A stretch of 64,000 nucleotides of DNA from Devosia psychrophila (GCF_000971275.1 NZ_LAPV01000141.1:1-64000), one strand, 5' to 3'; shown: positions 53,179 through 62,909, numbered from the stretch's first letter. Program-made: numbers and translations. Notes: generated by a model not told the origin, from the letters alone.

Positions 53179-53952
53179 TCAGCCGGTAGAGCTTGGTCGC
53201 AGCGCCAACTGGCTGAGGGCGGCGCGGATGTCGCGTTCGGTATCCTTAAGGTGGGTGCGCATGGCATCGGCCGCCGAGCGGCTATTGCCGTCCTTGATGC
53301 AGTCAAGAATGCGCTGATGGGCTAGGACGGTGTCGTGCAGGGTATGACCGCGCTGTTCATGGCCCCGGCGGCTAATGAAGAAGCCCTCGCGCAGGGGAAC
53401 GGACATGGCCTCGAACAAGAAGCCGAGCACGCGATTGCCGCTGGCGAGCGCGACGGCTTCGTGGAAGCCAACGTCGTGGGTGTGGAAACTCAGCTCTTGG
53501 TCATGGGACATAGGCGCGCCTGGCTCGCCGACAGTGTCGCGCATGCCTTGTAATTCGCTTTCGACCGCTGCAATGCCGGCTCGGGTGGCGCGCTTTGCCG
53601 CGAGGGTGGCCGACTGTACCTCGAGGGATAGGCGGACCTCGATCAGGTCGAACAGGCCCTTGGGATCGTATCGGATAATCGAGGTGAGGAAGTCGGCGAA
53701 GGCGGCGCCGTCAGGTTCGCGCACCACGGCCTTGCGGCCGCGGGCAATGGCGAGCAGGCCGCGGCCCTCAAGCAGCTTGACCGCTTCGCGAATGGTCAGG
53801 CGGCTCACGTCATAGCGCGTTGCCAGTTCAGCCTCGCTGGGGAGACTGATACCCGGGCTCATCTCGGTTAGAATAATACGCGCCAAAGCCTCGGCCACAG
53901 CCATGGCGGCGGTGGGTTGGTCGGGGCGCAGGTCCCCCGCAGATATAGTCAC
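53179..53952 (-). CDS. FCD-type GntR regulator of the ChvE-GguAB operon
   Basis: A 257-residue FadR-subfamily regulator: winged helix (about residues 20-85, ISLPSEAELATRYDVSRLTIREAVKLLEGRG) and a C-terminal FCD domain with the conserved metal-binding pattern (FHTHDVGFHEAV..., HQRILDCI, MRTHL). A perfect 6+1+6 palindrome lies 12 bases upstream of its start, and a related site precedes the divergent sugar transporter, pointing to autoregulation and control of that operon. Confidence 0.9.
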   Translation of the reverse strand: MTISAGDLRPDQPTAAMAVAEALARIILTEMSPGISLPSEAELATRYDVSRLTIREAVKLLEGRGLLAIARGRKAVVREPDGAAFADFLTSIIRYDPKGLFDLIEVRLSLEVQSATLAAKRATRAGIAAVESELQGMRDTVGEPGAPMSHDQELSFHTHDVGFHEAVALASGNRVLGFLFEAMSVPLREGFFISRRGHEQRGHTLHDTVLAHQRILDCIKDGNSRSAADAMRTHLKDTERDIRAALSQLALRPSSTG

Positions 53953-53963
53953 GCATCCTCCAA

Positions 53964-53976
53964 GGTATCTGATACC
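53964..53976. promoter_or_regulatory. GntR operator (perfect palindrome GGTATC-T-GATACC)
   Basis: GGTATC, T, GATACC: perfect 6-bp arms around a single base, between the GntR start codon and the sugar operon. GGTAT...ATACC is a typical core for FCD-GntR operators. Confidence 0.65.
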
Positions 53977-54143
53977 TTTGCCGTGCCAGCGTCGCTTCGC
54001 GATCGTTACCGGGCACGTACCTCAATCGGCAGTTACATGTTATCGAGCGATTGGGTAGGTCGCAATCGCCCGGAAACTGGCGTTATCGTTAATATTCGAT
54101 CATCGAAAAAAATCAAGTGGCGGAGAGAATGGGCTTTACAGAT

Positions 54144-54156
54144 CGTATCTGATTAT
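54144..54156. promoter_or_regulatory. Second, imperfect GntR-like operator
   Basis: CGTATCTGATTAT shares GTATCTGAT with the perfect palindrome at 53964-53976 but has a degraded right arm. It lies 65 bases before the leader ORF of the ChvE operon. The rest of the 53953-54341 gap contains that leader ORF and no other gene. Confidence 0.5.
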
Positions 54157-54221
54157 CCTAGGTTCCGGCCCGTGGGCTTGGGAGGGCCCGGGCGGCAGCA
54201 GCCGTCAAGCAGGAGGACTTC

Positions 54222-54305
54222 ATGCAAGACAGACTAGCCCTACGCCTTCGGGTGTTCGCTGGAACGCGCATGTTCACCCAGGCTTCTCCCCTGAAGACCA
54301 TCTAA
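54222..54305 (+). CDS. 27-codon leader peptide upstream of chvE
   Basis: ATG 54222 follows AGGAGG with a five-base spacer, one of the strongest ribosome binding sites in the window, and reads 27 residues (starting [12 protein letters not shown], ending SPLKTI) before TAA. The peptide is basic and slightly hydrophobic. Its stop codon is 35 bases before the binding-protein start. It may be a regulatory leader or a small protein. No runs of a single amino acid suggest classic attenuation. Confidence 0.5.
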   Translation: MQDRLALRLRVFAGTRMFTQASPLKTI

Positions 54306-54340
54306 AGCTTCTGAACTCGAATACAAAAGGGAGTCGAGAC

Positions 54341-55414
54341 GTGAAGATTATCAAGACGCTTGCCACCGTGCTGGCCGTTGGCGCAATGGCGCTGACCGCT
54401 TCGACCGCGGTGTTTGCCCAGGACAAGGGTGCTATCGGCATTGCAATGCCGACACAGTCGTCGCTGCGTTGGATTTCGGACGGCAATGAGCTGAAGTCGG
54501 CTCTCGAAGCCAAGGGCTACACCGTCGATCTGCAGTTCGCAGAAGATGACGTGCCGAACCAGCTCGCTCAGATCGAAAACATGGTCACCAAGGGCGTCAA
54601 GGCTCTCGTGATCGGTTCGATCGACGGCACCACGCTGTCGAGCGTGCTGCAGCAGGCGGCCGATGCCGGCATCAAGGTTGTCGCTTATGACCGCCTGATC
54701 CGCGAGACTGCAAACGTCGACCTCTACACCACTTTCGACAACTTCCAGGTCGGCGTGCTGCAGGCCAACTCGATCCTCAAGGGTCTCGGCTATCCTGAGA
54801 AGGCTGGCCCGTTCAATATCGAACTGTTCGGCGGTTCGCCGGATGATAACAACGCTTTCTTCTTCTACGATGGCGCAATGAGCGTGTTCCAGCCGCTGAT
54901 CGACAAGGGTGACCTGGTCGTGAAGTCCGGCCAGGTTGGCATGGATACCGTTGGTACCCTGCGTTGGGACGGTGCTGTTGCTCAGGCCCGCATGGACAAC
55001 ATCCTGTCCGCCAACTACTCGGACGGTTCGCGTGTTGACGCCGTTCTCTCGCCATATGATGGCCTGAGCCGTGGTATCATCTCGTCGCTCCGCGGCGTTG
55101 GTTACGGTGCGGCCGATCTGGCTTGGCCCGTGATCTCGGGCCAGGATGCCGAAGCACCGTCCGTCAAGGCAATCATTGCCGGCGAACAGTATTCGACCAT
55201 CTACAAGGACACTCGCGAACTGGCCAAGACCACTGCCGACCTCGTCGACACGCTGGTTTCGGGCGGCACGCCAGAAGGCCTCGACACCACCACGTATGAC
55301 AATGGTGTCAAGGTTGTGCCTTCGATCCTGCTGACCCCGTATGAAGTCGATGCTTCGAACTACCAGGCCCTGGTCATCGACTCGGGTTACCTGAAGCCAG
55401 AAGACATCCAGTAA
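54341..55414 (+). CDS. chvE: Multiple-sugar ABC transporter binding protein (ChvE-like)
   Basis: A 357-residue periplasmic binding protein of the xylose/ChvE type. The signal peptide ends at VFAQD. Motifs include [44 protein letters not shown] and the C-terminal [10 protein letters not shown]. ChvE-like proteins bind glucose, galactose, arabinose, xylose and related aldoses. The gene order with gguA and gguB is the classic multiple monosaccharide transporter. An intrinsic terminator after it keeps permease levels lower. Confidence 0.92.
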   Translation: MKIIKTLATVLAVGAMALTASTAVFAQDKGAIGIAMPTQSSLRWISDGNELKSALEAKGYTVDLQFAEDDVPNQLAQIENMVTKGVKALVIGSIDGTTLSSVLQQAADAGIKVVAYDRLIRETANVDLYTTFDNFQVGVLQANSILKGLGYPEKAGPFNIELFGGSPDDNNAFFFYDGAMSVFQPLIDKGDLVVKSGQVGMDTVGTLRWDGAVAQARMDNILSANYSDGSRVDAVLSPYDGLSRGIISSLRGVGYGAADLAWPVISGQDAEAPSVKAIIAGEQYSTIYKDTRELAKTTADLVDTLVSGGTPEGLDTTTYDNGVKVVPSILLTPYEVDASNYQALVIDSGYLKPEDIQ

Positions 55415-55437
55415 ATACTGGTAACTCAACTGATTGG

Positions 55438-55464
55438 GGCTCCGCGGCAACGCGGGGCCTTTTT
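55438..55464 (+). terminator. Intrinsic terminator between chvE and gguA
   Basis: GGCTCCGCG, loop GCAA, CGCGGGGCC, then TTTTT. A 9-bp stem with a T-G wobble, 23 bases after the chvE stop codon. Confidence 0.8.
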
Positions 55465-55478
55465 CTAAATTAATCGTG

Positions 55479-55584
55479 AGACCTCACGGTGAGCTTGTAG
55501 ACCGGGGCTGTCTGGCTCATAGAGCCCGACATCCGACCTCGTGGTTCGTGCTTGGACGAGCGCTGCAGGCTCACCATGAGGTCT
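55479..55584 (+). promoter_or_regulatory. Long inverted repeat ahead of gguA
   Basis: AGACCTCACGGTGAGC (55479-55494) and GCTCACCATGAGGTCT (55569-55584) pair over 15 of 16 bases, with a 74-base interior containing its own hairpin GGCTC-ATA-GAGCC (55514-55526). The right arm ends 19 bases before the gguA start and includes the ATG of a five-codon ORF (55576-55593). This looks like a structured leader able to affect gguA translation. Confidence 0.5.
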
Positions 55585-55603
55585 ACCCAATGACAGGGCC
55601 AGC

Positions 55604-57136
55604 ATGAGCAACACCATTCTGGAGATGCGCAGCATCACCAAGACCTTCCCCGGCGTGAAAGCGCTGTCGGACGTCAATCTCGACGTGCGGGAAGCCGAAA
55701 TCCACGCCATCGTGGGTGAGAACGGCGCCGGCAAGTCTACTCTTATGAAGGTGCTGAGCGGGGTCTATCCCTCCGGCACCTATGATGGCGAAATCGTCTA
55801 CAAGGGCGAAGTCCAGCAGTTCAAGTCGATCCGCGACAGCGAGCACAAGGGTATCGTCATCATCCACCAGGAGTTGGCACTGGTGCCGCTGCTGTCGATT
55901 GCCGAGAATATCTTCCTGGGCAATGAGCAGGCCAAGAACGGCGTAATCGACTGGGACGAGACCCGTGACGGCGCTCGCAAGCTGCTCGGCATGGTTGGTC
56001 TAACCGAAGATCCCGATACGCTGGTGACCAATATCGGCGTTGGCAAGCAGCAGCTTGTGGAAATCGCCAAGGCCCTGTCCAAGGAAGTGAAGCTGCTCAT
56101 CCTCGACGAGCCGACCGCATCGCTGTCTGAAAAAGACAGCGCGGCCCTGCTCGACCTGCTGATGGAATTTCGCAGCCAAGGCATTACCTCGATCCTGATC
56201 AGCCACAAGCTGAACGAGATTTCCAAGGTTGCAGATCGCATTACGGTGATCCGTGACGGGCGCAGCATCGAGACGCTGAACAAGGAAGACATTACCGAAG
56301 ACCGCATCATCACGCTGATGGTGGGCCGGTCGCTGGATGACCGTTATCCGTCACGTGAGCCGCACATCGGCGAAGTGGTGTTCGAGGTCAAGGACTGGTC
56401 GGTGTATCACCAGCTTCACCGCGACCGTCAGGTGATCAAGAATATCGGCATCAATATCCGCAAGGGCGAAGTGGTCGGCATTGCCGGGCTGATGGGCTCG
56501 GGCCGCACAGAATTTGCCATGAGCGTGTTCGGCAAATCCTATGGCCAGCGCATTTCCGGCGAAGTGTTCATGAATGGCAAGAAGGTCGATACATCGACCG
56601 TCGAAAAGGCCGTGGCGAATGGCATTGCCTATGCCACCGAGGATCGCAAGACCTATGGCCTGAACCTGATCGACCACATCAAGCACAATACGACGCTGGC
56701 CAATCTGAACGGTATATCGCGTATTGGCGTGATCGACGACATGACGGAAATGGACGTCGCCAACGAGTATCGCCGCAAGACCAATATCCGCTCGTCGAGC
56801 GTTTATCAGATCACCGGCAACCTCTCTGGCGGCAACCAGCAGAAGGTCGTGCTGAGCAAGTGGCTGTTCGCCAATCCGGACGTGCTGATCCTCGATGAGC
56901 CGACGCGCGGCATCGACGTCGGCGCCAAATACGAAATCTACACGATCATCAATCAACTCGCGGCACAGGGCAAAGCCGTGCTCGTCATCTCTTCGGAGAT
57001 GCCCGAGCTGCTCGGCATCACTGACCGCATCTATGTAATGAACGAAGGCCGCATCGTTGGCGAAATGCCGACCAGCGAAGCCAGCCAGGAAAAGATCATG
57101 CGCGCAATCGTTCGCGCTGAAGGGAAGGCATCATGA
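55604..57136 (+). CDS. gguA: Multiple-sugar ABC transporter ATP-binding protein (GguA/MmsA)
   Basis: A 510-residue protein with two ATPase domains fused in tandem, as in RbsA/XylG. The first has Walker A GENGAGKS and Walker [14 protein letters not shown] with a divergent signature ([13 protein letters not shown]); the second has the [12 protein letters not shown]-loop variant, the signature LSGGNQQK and [18 protein letters not shown]. It energises the GguB permease. AGGG lies five bases before the ATG. gguB overlaps its stop codon. Confidence 0.95.
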   Translation: MSNTILEMRSITKTFPGVKALSDVNLDVREAEIHAIVGENGAGKSTLMKVLSGVYPSGTYDGEIVYKGEVQQFKSIRDSEHKGIVIIHQELALVPLLSIAENIFLGNEQAKNGVIDWDETRDGARKLLGMVGLTEDPDTLVTNIGVGKQQLVEIAKALSKEVKLLILDEPTASLSEKDSAALLDLLMEFRSQGITSILISHKLNEISKVADRITVIRDGRSIETLNKEDITEDRIITLMVGRSLDDRYPSREPHIGEVVFEVKDWSVYHQLHRDRQVIKNIGINIRKGEVVGIAGLMGSGRTEFAMSVFGKSYGQRISGEVFMNGKKVDTSTVEKAVANGIAYATEDRKTYGLNLIDHIKHNTTLANLNGISRIGVIDDMTEMDVANEYRRKTNIRSSSVYQITGNLSGGNQQKVVLSKWLFANPDVLILDEPTRGIDVGAKYEIYTIINQLAAQGKAVLVISSEMPELLGITDRIYVMNEGRIVGEMPTSEASQEKIMRAIVRAEGKAS

Positions 57137-58434
57137 CCACCGAAACCGCTCCAACGAGCACGCCAGCACAGAACCAGGAACTCACCGTCCTGGGCGCGCT
57201 CAAGGCCAATATGCGGGACTATGGCCTGCTGCTTGCGCTGATCCTGATCATGCTGTTCTTCCAGTGGTCCACTGGTGGCGTGCTGTTCAAGCCGGTCAAT
57301 CTGACCAATATCATCCTGCAGAACAGCTACATCATCGTGATGGCGCTGGGCATGCTGCTGGTGATCGTCGCCGGCCATATCGACCTTTCGGTCGGCTCGG
57401 TTTCGGGCTTCATCGGTGCGCTTGCAGCGATGCTGATGGTCGGCTGGCGGTTTCCGCCGGAATTTGCCTTCCTGGCCAATCCATTCGTGGCCGGCGCTAT
57501 CTGCATCGTGGTCGGCGCGGCGATCGGCGCGGCGCAGGGCTACCTGATCGCCTATCACCGGATCCCGTCGTTCATCGTTACGCTGGCCGGCATGCTGATC
57601 TTCAAGGGCCTGTCGCTGGCACTGCTGGCCGGCAAGTCCGTTGGTCCGTTCCCGGCTGAATTCCAGCTGCTGTCGGCCGGCTTCATCCCGGACTTCATCG
57701 GGCCCACCACGCTGGTGCCCGCTGTCGCAGCCGTGCCCGCAAGTGACGGCGTGGCCGCAATCGCTGCCGTGCAGCCACTGGTGCTGCATACCACCACCCT
57801 GGTTATCGCCATCGTCGGCATCGTCGCCATGATGTTCTTCGCCATTCGTGGCCGCCAGCGTCGCAAGGCGCGCGGTTACGAGAGCGAGCCCTTCGTGCTG
57901 TTCGTCGCCAAGAACCTGGTGATCGCCGTATTGGTGCTGTTCTTCGTCTACATGCTGGCGTCGTATCGCGGCCTGCCGAACGTGCTGGTGGTGATGGGCC
58001 TGCTGATTGCAGCCTTCGTGTTCATCACCAAGCGCATGACCTTTGGCCGTCGCATCTATGCACTGGGCGGCAACCTCAAGGCGGCGGCGCTCTCGGGCAT
58101 CAAGACCGAGCGGATGACCTTCTATGTGTTCGCCATCATGGGCGCGCTGGCGGCTCTCGCCGGCATGATCTATGCGGCCCGCCTCAATTCGGCGACGCCG
58201 AAAGCCGGCCAGGGCCTTGAGCTCGACGTTATCGCGGCCGTGTTCATCGGCGGCGCTTCGGCGCTGGGCGGCGTCGGCGCGGTTGCCGGTGCGGTGATCG
58301 GCGCCTTCATCCTCGGCGTGATGAACAACGGCATGTCGATCATGGGCATCAACATCGACCTGCAACAGATGATCAAGGGCGTCGTGCTGCTGGCAGCCGT
58401 GTTCTTCGATCTCTACAACAAGAACCGCGCCTGA
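57133..58434 (+). CDS. gguB: Multiple-sugar ABC transporter permease (GguB/MmsB)
   Basis: A 433-residue permease with about ten hydrophobic segments and the XylH-like motif [19 protein letters not shown], plus [31 protein letters not shown] near the C terminus. A large cytoplasmic/periplasmic insertion with basic residues lies around 190-260 ([13 protein letters not shown]). ATG 57133 overlaps the gguA stop codon (ATGA), so translation is coupled. Confidence 0.94.
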   Translation: MTTETAPTSTPAQNQELTVLGALKANMRDYGLLLALILIMLFFQWSTGGVLFKPVNLTNIILQNSYIIVMALGMLLVIVAGHIDLSVGSVSGFIGALAAMLMVGWRFPPEFAFLANPFVAGAICIVVGAAIGAAQGYLIAYHRIPSFIVTLAGMLIFKGLSLALLAGKSVGPFPAEFQLLSAGFIPDFIGPTTLVPAVAAVPASDGVAAIAAVQPLVLHTTTLVIAIVGIVAMMFFAIRGRQRRKARGYESEPFVLFVAKNLVIAVLVLFFVYMLASYRGLPNVLVVMGLLIAAFVFITKRMTFGRRIYALGGNLKAAALSGIKTERMTFYVFAIMGALAALAGMIYAARLNSATPKAGQGLELDVIAAVFIGGASALGGVGAVAGAVIGAFILGVMNNGMSIMGINIDLQQMIKGVVLLAAVFFDLYNKNRA

Positions 58435-58457
58435 GTTTATCAGGGCCGGAATGACGA

Positions 58458-58486
58458 GGCCGTCGGAGCGATCCGGCGGCCTTTTT
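58458..58486 (+). terminator. Intrinsic terminator after gguB
   Basis: GGCCGTCGGA, loop GCGA, TCCGGCGGCC, then TTTTT: a 10-bp stem with one T-G wobble and a T-run. Confidence 0.85.
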
Positions 58487-58518
58487 GTTTGTCGGGGAGG
58501 TTGGAGAGGGTGCCCGCA

Positions 58519-58953
58519 TTAGTTGACCTTGGCTTCCACCCGCTTCTTGAGGGCCTGGTTGAAGGATGCATATCCGCCGCCATCGCTGCCCTTTCCGTGC
58601 TTGAAAAAACCCTCGAACGGCCGCAGCAGCCAACCGGAAAATGTCTCGGTATTGGTGAGACGCGTCGTGCCATCCGGGTTGGAGGTGAGGGTGAAGGTGT
58701 GTGCGCCATTGAAGACGCCTGCATTGAACAGCTGGGCGGACCATTCCAGTTCCTCATTGGGCCGTACCGTGGTGACCGTGGAGCCAAAGTTAAAGCCCGG
58801 CATGCGCATGGCCAGCTTGCTGCCCATGGTGGCGATGCCGTCGACTTTTGAAAAAGTGCTCCACTCGCCATAAGTGGGGAAGTCGGTGAGCACGGCCCAC
58901 ACGTCGCTGGCGGGAGCTTGGATATCGATCGCAGTGCTGAGGATAACGCTCAT
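58519..58953 (-). CDS. SRPBCC (START-like) domain protein
   Basis: A 144-residue protein with the SRPBCC fold pattern: opening strand IDIQAPASDVWAVLTDFPTYGEWS, a beta-rich middle (LEWSAQLFNAGVFNGAHTFTLT), and a C-terminal helix (FNQALKKRVEAK). These domains bind hydrophobic ligands. AAAGGA precedes the start. It follows the alpha/beta hydrolase gene on the same strand with a 51-base gap and may share its control. Confidence 0.85.
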   Translation of the reverse strand: MSVILSTAIDIQAPASDVWAVLTDFPTYGEWSTFSKVDGIATMGSKLAMRMPGFNFGSTVTTVRPNEELEWSAQLFNAGVFNGAHTFTLTSNPDGTTRLTNTETFSGWLLRPFEGFFKHGKGSDGGGYASFNQALKKRVEAKVN

Positions 58954-59004
58954 GATTCAATCCTTTGAATGGTGGGTGGTGGGCGAGTGGGGACGTGCTT
59001 TGAA

Positions 59005-59856
59005 TTAGGGCGCTGCGGCCAGCTTGATGCTGGGGCCATTGCCGGCCAGTTCGCCGAGGAATGACAGGATGCGCGGCGACACCAGGTCGGGCATTTCGGT
59101 GTGAGGATAATGGCCTGCGCCATCGACGATCAGGGTTTCGGCGTTGAGCTTGCCGGCCAGCATGCGGGCTTCTTCGACGGCATCGGTGAAGTCGGGATCC
59201 CTAGTGCCCATGACGATCAGGGCAGGCACCTTGGTCTGGTCGAGAATGGCGGCAGTATCAGCCTTGGACAGGCCGAGCATGGCGATCAGGGCGTCCATGC
59301 GGCCGGGCTCGCGCAGGTTCTCGGTGATGGCGGCCTCTACCTGCGCATGATCCGCAGGCTTTTTGGTGGGAAACAGGGTATCCCAATAGATGGTCCAGAA
59401 GCCGACGCGCCAAGGGCCGGCAAAGCCGATTTTCAGCGAGAGCTTCTGCACGAAAGTCGGTTCGAGATCGCGGACGATGGGTCCAAGCAGCACCACGCCA
59501 TTGACCTGTTCGGGTGCATCCTGCGCTGCCCACAGGGCAGAGCCGGCGGCGAATGAATTGCCCATGATGGTGGCCGGACCGGCGCCAAGGTGCTTGAGCA
59601 CGGCGACAGCGTCACGGCCGACTGCACGGGCCGAGTAGTCGTTCCAGGTCGCGCTGGTTTCGCCATAACCGCGGGCATCCATGGTGATGACGCGATAGCC
59701 GGCCTGCTGCAAAGCGGGGCGCAAGTAGCGGTATTCCGAGCGCAGGTCGCCCATGCCGGGGATGGCGAGGATTGCTGGACCATTGCCGCCCGTGTCCTCA
59801 AAAGCGATCTGGCCGCCCTCAGTGGTGATGAACTGCGTCTGGTTGGTGATGTTCAT
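59005..59856 (-). CDS. Alpha/beta hydrolase
   Basis: A 283-residue alpha/beta hydrolase. The oxyanion region AIPGMGDLRSEYRYL, nucleophile elbow MGNSFAAGSALW (Ser), acidic residue in VMGTRDPDFTDA, and catalytic His in GAGHYPHTEMP are visible. No signal peptide. The substrate is unknown. It is divergent from a LysR-type regulator (125-base gap), which is the usual sign that the regulator controls it. Confidence 0.9.
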   Translation of the reverse strand: MNITNQTQFITTEGGQIAFEDTGGNGPAILAIPGMGDLRSEYRYLRPALQQAGYRVITMDARGYGETSATWNDYSARAVGRDAVAVLKHLGAGPATIMGNSFAAGSALWAAQDAPEQVNGVVLLGPIVRDLEPTFVQKLSLKIGFAGPWRVGFWTIYWDTLFPTKKPADHAQVEAAITENLREPGRMDALIAMLGLSKADTAAILDQTKVPALIVMGTRDPDFTDAVEEARMLAGKLNAETLIVDGAGHYPHTEMPDLVSPRILSFLGELAGNGPSIKLAAAP

Positions 59857-59980
59857 GATGCTACCCTTGGTTTGCTGTTCACGTCGCTGGTCTGGGCCGC
59901 GATCTGTGGTTGACGCTCACAAGGTAGCTGTCTTAATTTCGAATGGTAATTGAGCAAGAAACGATAACGTCGTTCCAAAA

Positions 59981-60868
59981 ATGAATAACCTCGACTGGAC
60001 GCTGGTTCGATCCTTTTTGGCCGTCGTTGAGGGCGGCTCTCTGTCTACAGCGGCTAAAAACATTGGCGCGACGCAGCCGACGTTGAGCCGGCACATTCGG
60101 GAACTGGAAACCGCGCTCGGGGTCATCCTGTTCACGCGTTCGGCACGAGGGCTGGAGCCGACCAGCCCGGCGCTCGGCCTGATCGAGGATGCGCGGGCCA
60201 TGGGTGCCGCAGCCGAGGCGCTCAACCTCAAGGCTCAGGGACGCTCGCAGCAACTGCTCGGCAGTGTGCGGATCACCGCATCGGTCATCGTCGCCAACCT
60301 CATGCTGCCCCCGATTGTAGCGGCCTTGCGGCAGGCGGAACCGAGCATACAGTTCGAGATCGTGGCTTCGGACACCAACCAGAACCTGTTGCGCCGCGAC
60401 GCCGACATCGCCATTCGCATGGCAGATCCGACGCAGAACGCCCTGATTGCCCGAAAGCTCGGGGAGACGCCGATCGGCCTGTTTGCCACCAAGGCCTATT
60501 TCGATCGCCGGGGGCGCGTGGCGTCAAAAGCTGATCTGCAGCGGCACGACCTGATCGGGCTCGATCGCGGCGATTTCCTGATCCGCGCTTTTTCAGCCTA
60601 TGACATCGACCTGGCCCGCGAGCAGTTTGCCTTCCGGACCGATGATGGAATGCTGACCTGGAACCTGCTGCTGGCAGGCGCAGGCATCGGCGTCGGCCAG
60701 GTTATCCTGGCAAGACGTCATCCGGAACTCGAGCAGGTGGATAGCGGGATTGCCCTTAATCCACTGCCGGTCTGGCTGGTGATGAGCGAGGAAGTCCGCA
60801 CCAACGCGCGCATTCGGCGGGTTGCAGATTTTCTGACGACGGCCCTCGGCGAGGTCCTGCGGGGCTAG
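59981..60868 (+). CDS. LysR-family transcriptional regulator
   Basis: A 295-residue LysR protein: N-terminal winged helix (about residues 3-62, NNLDWTLVRSFLAVVEGGSLSTAAKNIGATQPTLSRHIRELE) and a C-terminal effector domain (about 90-290) starting VRITASVIVANLMLP. It likely regulates the divergent hydrolase and SRPBCC genes. The effector is unknown. Confidence 0.92.
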   Translation: MNNLDWTLVRSFLAVVEGGSLSTAAKNIGATQPTLSRHIRELETALGVILFTRSARGLEPTSPALGLIEDARAMGAAAEALNLKAQGRSQQLLGSVRITASVIVANLMLPPIVAALRQAEPSIQFEIVASDTNQNLLRRDADIAIRMADPTQNALIARKLGETPIGLFATKAYFDRRGRVASKADLQRHDLIGLDRGDFLIRAFSAYDIDLAREQFAFRTDDGMLTWNLLLAGAGIGVGQVILARRHPELEQVDSGIALNPLPVWLVMSEEVRTNARIRRVADFLTTALGEVLRG

Positions 60869-60881
60869 GGTATCAGACCGA

Positions 60882-61715
60882 TCAGGTCTCGATATCGGCG
60901 TCCTTGCGGCTGCCCCATTCGGTCCAGGAGCCGTCATAGACGGCGACGTCTTTGGCACCGGCAAGCCCGAGCGCCAGCGCCAGCGTCGAGGCGGTGATGC
61001 CCGAGCCGCAGGAGGTAATGATGGGCTGGGCGAGATCGAGGCCGCGGTCGGTGAACAGTTGCTGCAGCTCGGCAGCGGGCTTGATCTGGCCGGCTTCGGT
61101 GAGAAGGCTGACCGGAACGTTGAGGCTATTGGGGATGTGACCGCTCCGCAGGCCAGCGCGTGGTTCGGAGACCTCGCCGTGAAATCGCGGTGCGGGCCGG
61201 GCATCGGCTATCTGGGCCTGGCCGTCGCGGCTGCGGGCCCGGACTATTTCGAAATCCGCGACGCGCGCCGGATCGAAACTGGTTTCGAATATCTGGCGCG
61301 AGCGAGTGACCAGACCCGGCTCGGTGGCGCGGCGTTCGGCACGCCATTTGGGACCGCCGCCGGAGAGGATGCGGACGTCGGCGGCGCCCATGGCCTTAAA
61401 AGTCCACCACACGCGCGGCGCGGAAAACAGGCCGAGCTCATCATAGACCACGATGGTCATGCCGTCGGAAATGCCCAAGGCGCCGACCATGCGGGCGAAA
61501 TCGCTGGGCGCGGGCAGCATATGGGGCAGCTCGGAAGTGTTGTCGGCCACCCCGTCGATGTCGAAAAACACTGCGCCGGGTATGTGGCCGTCGAGATATT
61601 CGGCCTGGGCGTTGCGCGCGGCATTGGGCATGTGCCAGCTGCCATCCAGCACGACCACATTGGGGTCGCTGAGATGGGCTGCAAGCCACTCGGTGGTGAC
61701 GAAGGGGGATTCCAT
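60882..61715 (-). CDS. sseA: 3-mercaptopyruvate sulfurtransferase
   Basis: A 277-residue tandem rhodanese protein. The inactive N-terminal domain (about residues 1-125) precedes the catalytic domain with the active-site Cys236 in ITSCGSGITAS, the CGSG[VI]T pattern of mercaptopyruvate sulfurtransferases. ATG 61715 gives MESPFVTTEWL, the family start; a longer in-frame frame extends into the C-rich repeat region upstream and is rejected. Role: sulfur transfer from 3-mercaptopyruvate, e.g. to cyanide or thiols. Confidence 0.93.
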   Translation of the reverse strand: MESPFVTTEWLAAHLSDPNVVVLDGSWHMPNAARNAQAEYLDGHIPGAVFFDIDGVADNTSELPHMLPAPSDFARMVGALGISDGMTIVVYDELGLFSAPRVWWTFKAMGAADVRILSGGGPKWRAERRATEPGLVTRSRQIFETSFDPARVADFEIVRARSRDGQAQIADARPAPRFHGEVSEPRAGLRSGHIPNSLNVPVSLLTEAGQIKPAAELQQLFTDRGLDLAQPIITSCGSGITASTLALALGLAGAKDVAVYDGSWTEWGSRKDADIET

Positions 61716-61811
61716 CGGGCGTCGACTCCTTCGGTGGGTCGTCAGTGGTAACGGCCTTTCGCCGTCTGCCGCAAGGGGGAGTGTGGTCCACACCACGTCC
61801 CTCCCTAAACT

Positions 61812-61842
61812 ACCCCCACCCTTGTCCCCTCCCCACAAGGCG
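61812..61842. repeat. Partial C-rich dispersed repeat
   Basis: A C-rich segment (CTACCCCCACCC, then CCCCTCCCC) like the left half of the dispersed element, ending in AAGG without the full G-rich arm. It lies between sseA and the ABC ATPase gene. Confidence 0.5.
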
Positions 61843-61850
61843 CGAAGCGA

Positions 61851-62909
61851 TCAGAGAACCAGCAGGTCCTTGCTGGCGAGGCTGATGGTAATGGGTTCGT
61901 TGCGGGCGGGCGGGGCGGTGCGCTGGTCGTTGAAGGTGTCGAGGCTGATGATGTTGCGGCCGAGGGCGACGCGGAGGCGGATGACCGAGCCGAGGAAGGT
62001 GACGTCGGAAATGGTGCCGGTCAGCGTGATGTCATTGCCATCACGCGGGCCGACGGCCAGCACTTCTGGACGGAGGGTCAAGGAGATCGGGGCAGCGCTG
62101 GCTGCAGATGCCGGGAGGGCGCTGACGGTGACTGTCTGGCCATCGATCGCGACGGTGCGCGCGGCGGCATCGAGCACGGTGGCCTCGATGGTGTTGAGGT
62201 GACCGACGAAGGTGGCGACAAAGCGGGTGGCGGGCTTGTTGTAGATTTCGTGTGGGGCGCCGAGCTGTTCGATATTGCCGTTATTCATGACCACGATGCG
62301 ATCGGAAATCGACAACGCCTCTTCCTGGTCGTGGGTGACGAAGACGGTGGTGATGCCCAGCTCAAGCTGGATGGCGCGGATTTCTTCGCGCAGTGAGACA
62401 CGGATCTTGGCGTCGAGAGCAGAAAGTGGCTCATCGAGCAGGAGCATGCGGGGACGCGGTGCGATGGCGCGGGCGAGGGCGACGCGCTGCTGTTGGCCGC
62501 CAGACATTTCGTAGGGGTAGCGTTTTTCGAAGCCGGGCAGGCCGATCAGCTTGAGCATTTCATCGACGCGGGCACGGCGCTGTTCGGCGGGCATGCCGGC
62601 AATCTTGAGGCCGAAGCCGATATTGTCGCCGACGTTGAGATTGGGGAACAGGGCATAGGCCTGGAACACCATGCCCAGCTGGCGCTGGTTTGGCTTGAGG
62701 CCGGTGATGTCCTGGCCATCGACTTTGATCGATCCCGAGGTGGGGTGTTCGAAGCCGGCGATCATGCGCAGGATGGTAGTCTTGCCGCAGCCGGAAGGTC
62801 CGAGCAGGGAAATGAACTCGCCCTTGTCGAAGGCGAAGTTGACCGACTTGACCACGGTGGTGGTGCCGAAAGTCTTGGTGAGATTGTTGACTTCGAGAAA
62901 GGCGGCCAT
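61851..62909 (-). CDS. PotA-like ABC transporter ATP-binding protein
   Basis: A 352-residue ATPase: Walker A GPSGCGKT, signature MSGGQQQR, Walker B MLLLDEPLSALD, H-loop VTHDQEEAL, and a C-terminal TOBE domain (about residues 275-350). Of the PotA/FbpC class, which imports polyamines, iron or phosphonates. ATG 62909 is preferred over a TTG two codons upstream. It follows the permease gene by 17 bases. Confidence 0.92.
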   Translation of the reverse strand: MAAFLEVNNLTKTFGTTTVVKSVNFAFDKGEFISLLGPSGCGKTTILRMIAGFEHPTSGSIKVDGQDITGLKPNQRQLGMVFQAYALFPNLNVGDNIGFGLKIAGMPAEQRRARVDEMLKLIGLPGFEKRYPYEMSGGQQQRVALARAIAPRPRMLLLDEPLSALDAKIRVSLREEIRAIQLELGITTVFVTHDQEEALSISDRIVVMNNGNIEQLGAPHEIYNKPATRFVATFVGHLNTIEATVLDAAARTVAIDGQTVTVSALPASAASAAPISLTLRPEVLAVGPRDGNDITLTGTISDVTFLGSVIRLRVALGRNIISLDTFNDQRTAPPARNEPITISLASKDLLVL

